Source: Angiostrongylus vasorum
Lineage: Eukaryota; Nematoda; Chromadorea; Rhabditida; Metastrongylidae
NCBI GenBank assembly: GCA_018806985.1
Contig: JADANN010000458.1
Span: 1,178,001 to 1,242,000 of the forward strand
Length of the DNA: 64,000 nucleotides
Direction: 5' to 3'
In this document: positions 1 through 11,000 of the stretch, piece by piece
Layout: the number at the start of each line of letters is the position of its first letter
Position numbering within the stretch: position 1 is the stretch's first letter
The notes under the pieces: model-generated
What the model saw: the letters and a program-made list of their open reading frames with translations, nothing else
Databases searched by the model: none
Told to the model about the DNA's origin: nothing
Made by a program: the position numbers and the translations under genes

Positions 1-374
1 CACAAGCAGCTCGAACAAACGGATAGACCGACAGACCGACGTCGGGCTCTGTGAAGTGTAAAGCCCCGATGAAGACGTCAAGTAGCACACACGTTGTGCA
101 GTTCAGAACGAACGGCTGGTAATTGACGCTTGAACCATTCATCAGCCCCGCCCTCCCCCCTTCCCCGCCCCCCCCACCCTATCATCATTGATGGTCCCTC
201 ACTTTGTGGTGCTGGTAATATAATGGAAAGTGTACTGATGCTCGCAATTCTGAGTGCTATTATGCACCGAAAAAAAGAAACGCTAGAGAGAATACCCATC
301 GCCTGCAGCGTTGTTTTTTTTTATATAAATTAAATCCCTTTCCTTAGGCATAGGCGCAGCCATTCAGCGTTGCC

Positions 375-631
375 AATCCCTTGTTGGATGCACCATGCAT
401 TCGACTTCATTAGGCATCGTTAGAGGTTATTGAATGCGTATCTGGCCTATACGATGATTTGCTGTAGTCTGCCGTTGTAGCAAGTCAGTGCTGTTGTCCT
501 CTCAAACAAATCTGGTACTAACTTGCCGACACCAAATGGATGGAGGGAAGATGAGTTCGGTGCGAGAGATCGTACCAATACGACGATTGTGTTGCAGACC
601 ACCTCTAACCACTGCAGTGCACGCGCCCTCA
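375..631 (-). repeat. tRNA-derived SINE copy, diverged
   Basis: Reading from the right: a tRNA-like head (GCGCGTGCACTGCAGTGG at the A-box), a degraded B-box, then the family body with AGCATTCGACTTCATTAGG-type sequence near 395-410. It abuts the RTE fragment at 632. Confidence 0.7.
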
Positions 632-1005
632 ATTCCTTCCACTGTTACTTGTGTAACAAGGGATACTCCTTGCATGGTCCTTTCGACTGTGCACTACAGA
701 ACGCCAAGTGATCCCTCATCCTGCTTATGTAGCGACCAGGTTTCTGACGCATATTTTAAGGCAGGAAGTATCGTGGAGTCGAAAAGGTGGGCATGGAGTC
801 GGAAGTTTTTTTTGTTCTCTTCACTACATCCTTGATTCTTTTGAAAGCTTCTCAAGCCGCTCGTTTCCTTCAGCTCAACTTTGGAACCTAGATAGGCGTA
901 ACTGGAGCATTCTGAGATATTCATTCCATTGAGGGTGAATGGGACATACGAAACCAACACGTTCTTCATAAACATATAAACCTTCTGAAGTTCTTTTGGC
1001 AACAC
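632..1005 (-). mobile_element. RTE-type LINE fragment, C-terminal part of the polyprotein
   Basis: The translation contains FTLNGMNISECSSYAYLG and FDSTILPALKYASETWSLHK, the region after the reverse-transcriptase core in RTE-clade polyproteins. It continues past stops as VERTMQGVSLVTQV down to about 632, where a SINE begins immediately. No catalytic RT box is present, so it is a dead 3' fragment. Confidence 0.8.
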
Positions 1006-1867
1006 CTCTTCCTATATTCCCCTAGTGTCGGAAACTGTTCCAATGACTGAAAATGCTCTGATATTTCGGTCATCATCACGTATCATCCACTTCATCGACT
1101 ACCAGACCGTGCCATCTTTTCCGTTCTCTTTTCACTGTCGCTTCATTTCTGTAGAGATGAATTCAGTGTGATAGCTCTACATGGAATCGCCAGCTTAGAA
1201 GCTGTGCCGTACGGCTCTACAGATCTCTTCAGAGTCGGCAAATTGGGACCAGGATTGTCAGAGTAGGGACACTGACTTGGCACACCCGCAAATCATCATA
1301 TAAGCCAAATATGTTTTCAATCACCTTTATGACGAGTGGGCGGGATAGCGTTGGCACATTCTTTAACCTTTTGACAACGCCTAATTTCAGCCTTTACGGA
1401 CTCGCTGGTTTTTTGAGAATAAACTGTAATTTTTCAATAGCTGGAGCCTTGAGAGCTTTCGAGCTGACACAGGATTGTAGAAGACTCTGTTCTTCTCTGG
1501 GTATGGGTATATGTATGCCACTGGCATTTGGAAGAGTTCTGCTGCAGATGTTCCGGTGCATTCTATACGATAACCATGATCGATCACAGTAATTAACGTG
1601 AAATACCAGTTAATTGTAAGTCCAATTACCGATTAATGAATCTGTCCTAAAAAGGACTTTAAATTATTAAGTAGAGTGATTTTGTGGTTCCGGGCCTACT
1701 TCCATCTGCTTGCGATTAGCTATAGAATGGATATACATAGTGTAGTAAAAAAATTTTGAACCCATTGAACTGAGAATATGTACTATAGTGCACAAATCGT
1801 CCGTTATGGGTTAAATGACTTATCAATGCCGGGCGATTTATCCTTATTGCTAACAGCAATATATAAA
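1006..1867. other. Gene-poor stretch
   Basis: Short open frames only, none with splice context or a recognisable protein. No repeat family of this window was recognised here. Confidence 0.4.
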
Positions 1868-2043
1868 AGGATAAAACGGTAAAGCTCTCGGCGTTGGTTG
1901 ATCAGTCCTTGAGGGAAGCGCTAGGCATTCGACTTCACTTAGCACCGTTGGAGGTGACTGAATGTACATCCGGTTTTACAATGACTCCCGGTCGATGTAT
2001 CGAGCCATTGCTGCTATCCTCCCAGGCAAGTCTGGTACCACCG
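1868..2043 (-). repeat. tRNA-derived SINE, tail and body only
   Basis: It starts with the family tail (AGGATAAAACGGTAAAGCTC) and body up to the TCTGGTACCA segment. The tRNA-like head is missing, a truncation at the end where transcription would start. Confidence 0.75.
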
Positions 2044-2408
2044 GAGATTGCCGTGCAAGAGTGTTGTAGGGGCCTTCATTATTAGGTCAATAAGATCTCG
2101 GCTAAGCAATATCGTGCCACCTGAATGTTTCGGTAACAAAGCTGAATTTTTATACCTATCAAATTAACACTTAGGTATCCAAATTTGAACATTTTCCACG
2201 AAATATCTACAGTGTCATTTAGACCCAATTTTCCAGTCTTCTCACGAGCACGTAATAAACACACGTTTGGTCATGCTGACGACTTAGAATGGGATCGGAA
2301 CTCGTAAAGCTAATAACGTGAATATAATGCAATCTGTAAAGTAGAAGAATGAATGGAATAATAAGTGACAAAAGGAAAGCATGAAGTACAACGGATAAAG
2401 CATTTAGT

Positions 2409-2925
2409 AATTTTAACCTTTTTTATTTACTGCCTATTTTTTTTAACGGCAGGGTATGCTGCGAAATATAACTTCTATAATGCTGAGATATTTGCAAAAC
2501 TCTGGACCGCAGGTGTCTGTAGTGGGGAACGAACGCGCTATTGTCCTTTCCGGGGAGTAACGCGTTCACCACCACACCATGCGGGTCCTTCGTTTCGCCT
2601 ATCTCTCAGCTAGTTCTATCGATCTGTTTCGCCATCAGCAATCACCCGTCAACGGGATTGATCTGGGGAGCCCAAATCGGCATTGAACCCAGTTAAGCTG
2701 AGGCTATAGTTATATTCACAATTTTAACCTTTTTACTTGATTGCTTGACGAGTGATTGCTGAAGGCGAAACATATCGATAGAACTAGCTGAGAGACAGGC
2801 GAAACGAAGGACCCGCATCGTGTGGTGGTGAACGCGTTGCTCCCCGGGAAGGACAATAGCGCGTTCGTTCCCCACCATAGACACCTGCGGTCCAGAGTTT
2901 TGCAAATATCTCAACTTCGTTGAAA
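2409..2925. repeat. Two MITE-like copies in inverted orientation (long palindrome)
   Basis: A plus copy (2409-2720; ACTGCCTATTT, then GAGATATTTGCAAAACTC, GGACCGCAGGTGTCTG) is followed by a minus copy (about 2735-2925). The arms about 2485-2645 and 2752-2925 are near-complementary over more than 150 bp, with a loop of roughly 100 bp. Confidence 0.8.
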
Positions 2926-3187
2926 GCATTTAGTGTTAATTCGTTTTGGAGGAGCCGTGCATTCGACTAGGTCGATTTGTATCCACTCATACAAATACAG
3001 GACATGGTTTGTCTGTGGTCTGCGATCGAAACGACGACTGGACATGATTTGTTCGGAGTCTGAGATCGAAATGACGACTATGTTCCTATTCCGACGAACC
3101 ATAGCGCAGTATACGATTCACGACAATGGTCAATCAAAATCAATGTTATTTCCGGCTTTCAGGGAATTGGTCGGATATATTTTATAG

Positions 3188-3626
3188 AGCTCTTTAACAA
3201 AGCGAGCAACACGGAAACACAAGTATGTCGTAGGGGAAAGCTCGATCGTGATCAAGAATTTTTATGCATATAGATCACTCAACACTTGGCAGAATAATTG
3301 ATTGATTGATATGATTGAAGTGATATGATTCTTCGCGAATATTCTATTTCAACGAAATCCAGAATGACTATGTTTACTGCTTGCTGTTTCCATTTTGATA
3401 ACTTGTCGAGCCATTCTAGCACTTTTCCATTCGTTCGTTGACAGAACGACGACTGCAACGTAGACGGCCACCGACGAATCTAAAACATGGATGAGGTACC
3501 TGATACCATTGTGCATTATTAATTTTAGGTTTCATTTCTGATAAAGAATGCATCGCAATACACCTTTATACGTAATAACCGACGCTAGTTTTTAGTTAGT
3601 TGCCCATAATTTATCAACAACTATAC
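3188..3626. other. Gene-free stretch
   Basis: No coding exon, RNA gene or family repeat was recognised. Confidence 0.4.
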
Positions 3627-4020
3627 TTACTTGATACTTGAACGGCCTGTTCTCACTGGTTGTGCGGGCCTCAGCATAATCTCCGTTTGCGGAAATTTGC
3701 TGGTTAAGCCATTGTGGCTCCCTGGAATCCCGAACTCAGCCTTGCCAAAGTCTGCCTCGGGTCTTCACCACAACAGGCAGTCGTAGCCCTTGTGGATCAG
3801 AGGGAGATTTGCCACCATGCGACTAGTTTGAAACCTGGAAGGTAGTGGATCCTGGTATTGGTTTACTCTTAGCCAGCCTCCCTGATGGAAACGCTGGCCT
3901 CCTTCTCAGATTGGGAGACTCTGCCAAAAGGATGAATCTTCCCGCTGTACATCGCATCCCGACATCGAGTAACACCTCCTAGCTACGATGAGGCAGTAAA
4001 CCGTTGGGAGGTATCAACAA
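3627..4020 (+). repeat. Unclassified 395-bp interspersed repeat, copy 1
   Basis: It shares CTGGTTGTGCGGGCC near the start, TTGCCACCATGCGACTAGTT in the middle and AACACCTCC near the end with copies at 19928, 53026 and (inverted) 10722. There is no terminal inverted repeat and no protein. A SINE or short non-autonomous element is possible; I do not recognise it. Confidence 0.75.
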
Positions 4021-4492
4021 CTATAGAGCTTGATAACCCGAAACCTTGACAGAGTAGTAGAAGAACCTTTGTTCTATAGGTTCAAGCGAATATACATTTT
4101 TCGCAATGTTTTTCTCACTATTAAACCTTTTCAAAACTGAAAACTGCAAACGGAGGAAATTTGGGTTTTTAAACATTCTAACGTAAGCCTGGCACCCATA
4201 AATATGTACATGATCTATTCAGAAGTGATTTCATCTGTTCAGTCACTTTGCTGTTCGCAATACTATCAACGAAAAATAGGCAAAAAAGTTTCACGATCTC
4301 CAGAAATCTAGAAATTTCTCGTTTTAGGATCAGAAAACTTGTACTATGTTTCCAAAGAATTCTAGAATTTTAATGAGATTTAGACCAGTCACAAAGTTTA
4401 CTACGAAGCAAGATAAATTTGTTTAAACTTGGGAGCAGCAAACATCCTCAACCATAATGATTTGAAATCAATTCATTTTGGTCATTATCTAC

Positions 4493-6725
4493 TATGTCAT
4501 GAACAGCGGTCGAGAAAACAAAAATTTGCTCTAAGAAAGCAATTGCCAATGAAGTTTCAACGGCAGCTGTTTGTAGGAAAGATCTGCAAAGGAACTGTTA
4601 AAACGGAATTGTAATTGTTAGCTTCACAAAGTGACGGTCTTCAAACCTAACTAGAGGTTATAACAAGATCTTTGTCTCCAATAGTTCTAACCAACTATGC
4701 GAGAAAATACGGCTTACTATGTCGGATTTCTTGGGAGTACAAACACCTTGAGTAACGAAAAATCCAAGCGGATTGTATCGACGGCGTTCCAGGCTTGAAT
4801 CAAGGAATGCTAGTAAAACGTCAACCTTGTTAGTATTTGGCCACGGTGAAGAAATCATAGCCGACGGCCAAAAAAGAGTAGGATTGGTTTCAGGGAAAGA
4901 AGAAAAAATTACCACCCTGAAAAAAAAAATAAGCGGATAGAATCTCGTAGTGCTTTATGAGAGATGGCAAAAGGGTTGAAAATAATTTTGCATCCTAAGA
5001 AAGAAATCTGCTTCTCTGTTTCTCTTCCGGTAGTTAGACATACTTTATTTGATACTCTCTAGAAAATACTAGAATAGATTATTACAAACGATGAAGTGGA
5101 CTTCTTTAAGAGAGATTTCTTACCGGTAACCGTTCTTCCACATGAAATCTAAGGAAACCAAATTTACATTCATGAAAGGACATATTTGATCCTTCCCAAG
5201 TACTGCAACTACTTCATTTTGAAGTACTCTATACGTCGATTTGTCCATATTGAACAAATGATTCATGTCAAGAATGACGACCTGTAATAACTACTTTCAA
5301 TTCTAAGTCCTACATCCATTCTGTTGTAGATAAGAATGGTGACCAGGTAATGACTTTGGAGCACTTCTTTTCCATAGACGCCCATAGATGGGGTTTATAA
5401 AATAACCCACTTCACACATTCCAAACTACAGTTAACAAATTAAGATATGAGCAGACCACATTTTCGAAGCTTGAATAGCTAAAGAGTGACCTTCACGTCG
5501 TGATGAGGAAGGAAGAAAAAAAAACTTCTTTCATCCATATCACCAAACTTCACATAATATGCGTGCTCCAGCATTCCTTTCATTCTGTTCATATTCAATC
5601 GTCCATCATCCACGAAGGTCTTCGAAATTCCGTGGGTGTTAGAAATACTACTTACTAACAGCTGTTCCTTGAGGATTTTGGCTTCCTTTATGAATGTAAT
5701 TGAATGCCGACCAAAGAGCCACCCTGGAATCTTGAGTTAGCTGTTTGACACAGTCTTTACTTTTTCACCACAGAGGGCCGCCAGCCTTTGGACATGGAAA
5801 AAAGCTGTTGTCGTAGAGATGAAGATTTGCTTAGCCTGAGACTGGATTAAGGACTGTCTGTGGTACATCTCTCGATGCTGCGCTTCTCGCGCTCTGAGGA
5901 AGAACAGAGAATAAGGTAAACAAGATAAAAGACCGACAATCCGCTTTTTGTATATCATCCCATATTTTCAACACACCTCTTTTTTATTTTCTTCCAAAAA
6001 CTCGACTACTTGCTGTAGAACTTCTTGGATGCTTGGACCATAAAGTGCGTGAACTACGCGAAAGTTCTGAAGTTATTTAATAATATGTAACACACGAAAT
6101 ATTCACATGTAAAAGAAACATTCCTAAATAAATGGTTCGGTGCACCGCGTTATTTACTAACCGTTCCTAAAATTCGGACAACAGATGGAGGATAAGATAC
6201 ACGCAAGTCCAGATATCGAATACCAATATCGAGCTGTCGACGAATAGATTGACTGCAGAAAATGAACTCATACATGTTTCCCAGAAATTCTAGCTTTCAA
6301 GCCTTGAGGAACAACTTGTTCTAGTATCCAAAACTATAAGGGTACGACTCGTAGCATTTTGTCAAGCAGAAATATTTCTAAGGCTTTCTCAAAAAAATAA
6401 GGAAACAATACAGTTCAAATGAACGTATACCTCTGAGTTACTGCCCATCTTTTGATCCCTCTCCGCACACAAGGAACCTTCCCAAGGATATGAATATACT
6501 TAGACGAATCATTTGCAATCGGAAGTTTTGTGTCAAGTGCTGGACTGGCACCAGAATTATGAGTGCATGAAAATAACACGGCTTTAATTATTGTGTAGAA
6601 CTACGCCACCCACGTCATCACTGAAGTTAAAATTAATGCCTACCAGGAATTTTGAGCAAAGAAAGAGGAAGAGCAGTTTGGTCTGGTGGCAGCTCAGCCA
6701 TCCATCTGGCCAGGGATGTACTCAT
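4493..6725 (-). CDS. PI-PLC X-domain protein (PLCXD type), 3' end unresolved
   Basis: Phosphatidylinositol-specific phospholipase C X-domain protein. Exons: 6644-6725, 6431-6581, 6162-6252, 5977-6066, 5124-5281, 4718-4916, and a possible further exon 4493-4594. Phases agree throughout. The start is ATG at 6725 (MSTSLARWMAELPPDQ), typical of short PLCXD proteins lacking an N-terminal domain. Family landmarks in order: LLKIP; THNSG (first active-site His); GIRYLDLR; VHALYG (second His); EVVILDMNHLF; WKNGYRVVIF; LFWPSAMISSPWPNT. The usual HD pair after the first glycine-rich strand is HN here. The exon 6431-6581 acceptor (TTAAAG) is poor, so that edge is tentative. The reading frame also stays open past the 4718 donor to a stop at 4658, so a longer last exon is an alternative. 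It lies about 460 bp downstream of nas-39 on the same strand; nothing seen proves co-transcription. Confidence 0.85.
5590..5760 (-). repeat. Second tRNA-like SINE-like family, fragment
   Basis: It shares CATCATCCACGAA and the following AT-rich block with 16790-17065. It lies in a PLCXD intron and explains the open frame around it. Confidence 0.5.
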
Positions 6726-7182
6726 TGACTTAACCACAATTAAGTACACAATCCCTCTACAGTTACATCGACTGTCATGCGATGACTTCAAATATCGGTT
6801 CGATGACCATGAAACTTCAAAGGTACTATAGGGAAGAAACATCGATTAATAACAACATTAATACGAATAAAAAAAATACAAAATCGTGTTTAAAAAACAC
6901 CTTTACATAGCTAACAATTAAAAGAGGCACAAAAAACCAATCTTCTTAACGGAATGCTTGGACCTATTTTTGAAAATACAAGACCATTCATAGGTGGTTT
7001 CATGAACGAAGCAATTTCCAGGAAGAACATGAACTTCTAAACAGAATTCACTGACCAAAGAGGGATGTATTGGTGCATTTTTAATGAATGAAGGAAAAGG
7101 AAATGACAATACAAGGAATCCTAAGGCATTTGTATCAGCTGCCTTCGTTTAAACATCAATAAAATACTTTGGAAAAAAAGCA

Positions 7183-7963
7183 TCACAAATTTATGGGCTC
7201 CTTGTCCGGAATACGACGAGTAGGTTGCGGTTTCGGTGGTACTCGTCCTCGTGGTGCCTCACGATATTCCACAACGAATCCTTTTTCTTCTTCGGAGTCA
7301 TCGGTATGGAGAATGAGTAGAATATCCGGTCCTTGAAGTTAAAAAGTTGAGGAAACTGAATAAATTTCTGAAAGACGTAACATTCGCTACACCGTGAGTT
7401 TGCCGGTGTTAGCTGATCATCACTCGTTCGTTTCCCCGTGGTCTCTTTGAGAGGATGGAACTCGCGGACTATTTTTTTTATACGCAATTAATAGAGATCC
7501 TATTTTGCATATTTGATAATTTAAAAACAACCTTATGATACCAATATGGTTTTGCGTCGTTGGAGACCGTTTTTAACGAAGAACATACCCGTTACAGAGA
7601 CTGTTGCCGGTAAAAGAGTACGGAGATGTTTCCGCACCGAAGCACTGAAGACAAAAACTGAGGGAACCATGTTCGCCACGATAAGATGGTAAATCATTGA
7701 GGAGACTTGTACAAATGTAGTTCGCAGATATATAGTTCAGTGTGGCGCGATGATCAGTGTGAGCATTCATTAACTTATTTCGCAGTTTGTTGTGACCTGT
7801 TTTTTGTATTTTAATTGTTGTGATCTTTCATCATAACAATTTAGTAACGATTTAATTTCTATGCCCAGAAAGATCCATTTTACAATAAATATCATCCATC
7901 TTACTTATCAAGAAGAGGAAAGAATTCGACCCTGTGTGCAATAACGATTTTGCCTGATGGTAG

Positions 7964-8006
<43 letters not shown>

Positions 8007-11000
8007 TATATATATATATATATAATGAGTTATGCACACTCATACAACGATTGCGGAAAACCTCTTGCATAGGTATGCTAAGTGCTCAACCACTCAAGTA
8101 TTCTAGTTTTTTGGCAAAATTATTGGGAGCTGCCGGAAAATTAACACCATTCATTATGTTCTGCAAGGTTTAATTTTTAAGAAGATTGTTATCCAATTTC
8201 GACCGCATGATGAACTGTCTTTAATTCATTGAAAGCGCGAAAGAAAAAGACCGAAATCTATTGCTTATATGTTGCGAAACTAAATACAAAAATCTGACAG
8301 AACCGAATTATTAGGTAGATGTTCCTGTTTCATGCTCTACAAACACTAGTTAGAAATGACTCAAAACATGTACAGATAAAGAGGATGACATGCTAGATCT
8401 TTGTGGAATCCATCTCGGATTTCAAACTTTTTTTATGGCATATCTCAGTTTAGAATGAACATCCTTAATCGAAGCAAAACCACTGAAATCTGAGCAGTTT
8501 TGCTAACAAGAAACAAGTTTACTTAAACTGATTGCCGAAAATTCTGGTATTCTGGAGGTGACGAACTCTTCGCGGCCAGTTTTCGTCTCGGCTTGTTTTC
8601 TGAAGCATTTTTCGTATGGAAAACGAGATGCTTGAAGAAATAACGGTCGATTAGCAAGACATTTAGCGAGTACATTAGATGAGGCAGAGCTTCGTAACCC
8701 ACGTCGTTCAACTTCCGCAGCGTCGGTAGTGCGACGTGTGCCCACACGCAACCGTGAATGATTCGTCCCTTCCTGTTCACCAAAATGAGCGACGTACAGC
8801 GACCACTCTCTCCCCATAGAGTAACCCCTATTTTCATCTATGTTTACATAATATGCTTACATATATCACATATTTTCCAATGTACCGTATAATAATTGTA
8901 GATAATCACAGTCAACTCGTTGCTGAGCCAATGAGCCACCGCAGATGGTTCGTGTTTTTGCCTCGCAGCTGTCTTGTGCTGTGCTTGTAAGCCGTGCAGA
9001 AACCGGCACCTGCAATATGGCTGAGAATTAGCCACGCCCATATCAGTACCATTTGCTGCAGACGACGCGTAGAAATCGCCATAGCCTTTCTATATCACTT
9101 TGTTCTCCCGCCTGATTTTCTCCGCTCATTCCTCAGTTGACTTGAACAAACTAGGATAATGAACTTTAAGCCAAACGTTGTTAATCTAACAACGGCCTCG
9201 AAATTTTTCAAACCAACCATAATTTATCCTCCACACCAGTAATCAGCACCCTCTTAGATTTCTACGCTTACATGATGATATCGACGTTTTTGTCCTCTTC
9301 AGAACAGGATTGATGTGTGCTAGCTATTATAATACGGACTGCTGCAGAATGCGTTGCCGCCAAAAAAGCATATCATACCGGATGGACGCAACAGATCAAC
9401 ATCCGTTTAGTAAAGAAGGGTACGGTCAAGTAAGATTGTTCGCGCGATGCTTCATATCACTGAACTTGAACCAATGCCACAACGAACGCCCACATCGCGA
9501 GGACGACCACCTGTGGGCCATCAACTCGGGCGAATCAGGCTCTGAAGAGCAGGAAGGCGACGAAACGTTAGCAGAATAAACTTTCCTTTATGAAACCGCG
9601 TTACCTTGATAATCCAAGAAGATATTGCCTCCAATGCTTGCGCTCTCCATAAGTATTATCACCACGTCAATTCATTAATTCAGCACTCCACTGCATCCAG
9701 ATTCATCAATCCATTTATTATCCTTTCATGAGTGATTTAACATGTCACTTCGCAGAATCTTCTTTCTCATTGCTAGTACAATTCTTTCGCCCATAATCCT
9801 TCATAATGATTACGTTTATACCTACACTGCTTGTACATATGTTAAACTTCTCATGCTGTTATGATTATATTAATATTATTATATAAAGGTTTTATAACCC
9901 AGGTTTGAGATTTTATTCTGTAACAACAACGAAAAGTCCCGTGTGGAAAATTCGTACGAAGTCTATTATTTTTTGATTTAGTAATTGTTCGCTTCTGCTA
10001 GCCCATTTTAAGAACTATTCCACTCGCTAACCACTATAGGGCACAGCTGTTGAAATTTCTGGTGCACTTCGTCGATTTCTTAGACGTACATCTCCGCCAT
10101 AATCGTTTCACTTTGATTCAGGGAGCTGTGATGGATCAAACCAGCCATACAACACCACAGAATTATCATGACCTTCTTTTAAAACGATTCCGGCATTGGG
10201 CAGTGTTGCGGAGCTTCATCGCGACCCAACCATTCAATCAATCGTCGCCGGCTACTATAGAGGATCCATTTCACACTGCATATCACAATACGGACGAGAA
10301 ACGGATCGTTCCGGTTGCGCAACAGAAGCTCCCACTATACCACAAAACATCGGCTTCCTTGATTGTTCATAAATTAGCGCAGCATCCAATTGTCGAGCTT
10401 CTTCAACTTTCAAATATTCTTCAATGCTCCGAAACAGTTCAGATTCTTCCGATTTCTTCTGCAAGTTTCCCAAGAGTTGTGCGTGCATTTGCTTAAGGTA
10501 AAGCCTTCAATTCATTGTCGTCAATAGCAATAGCGCGATCTACATCATCTTCAACATCATATTCGCCACAACGAAAATTTCCAAAACTGCACTTCCCTAA
10601 CCTCCTATCACATTAATTTTCCAAGTCATTTGCGGTGCAAACGTCCGAGTTTGCATTCGTAGAAAACTGCATCAAAACTGCTGTCTTGACATTAAAGTTT
10701 CGAACCTATAAAATTCCTCCCAAAGGTTTACGGCCCTCATCGTAGGTGGGAGGTGTTCATGGATGTCGGCTGCGATGTACAGCGGAGGGATTCATCCCCA
10801 CTACAGGGCCTTCCCAGCTGAGAAGGGGTCCGGCGCTTCCATGAGGAAGCTTAGCTAAGAGTAAACCAATACCAGGTCATGGTATCAAACTAGGCGCATG
10901 GTGGCAAATCTCCCTCTGATTCATAAGGGCCGCGACTGCTTGTGGTGGTGACGACTTTAGGCATACTGCTCCGGCTGACCTCGAGACTCCAGCAAACCAC

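Noticed and set aside
7591..7644. CUB-like exon block as a regular nas-39 exon
   Set aside because: Its phase does not fit between exons 13387-13471 and 7183-7331, which join perfectly without it.
9310..9579. 89-codon plus-strand open frame
   Set aside because: Its end is the ribozyme-like PLE-related 3' signature shared with several non-coding copies, so it is repeat sequence, not a host gene.
10050..10496. 148-codon plus-strand open frame
   Set aside because: Antisense to the decayed mariner transposase.
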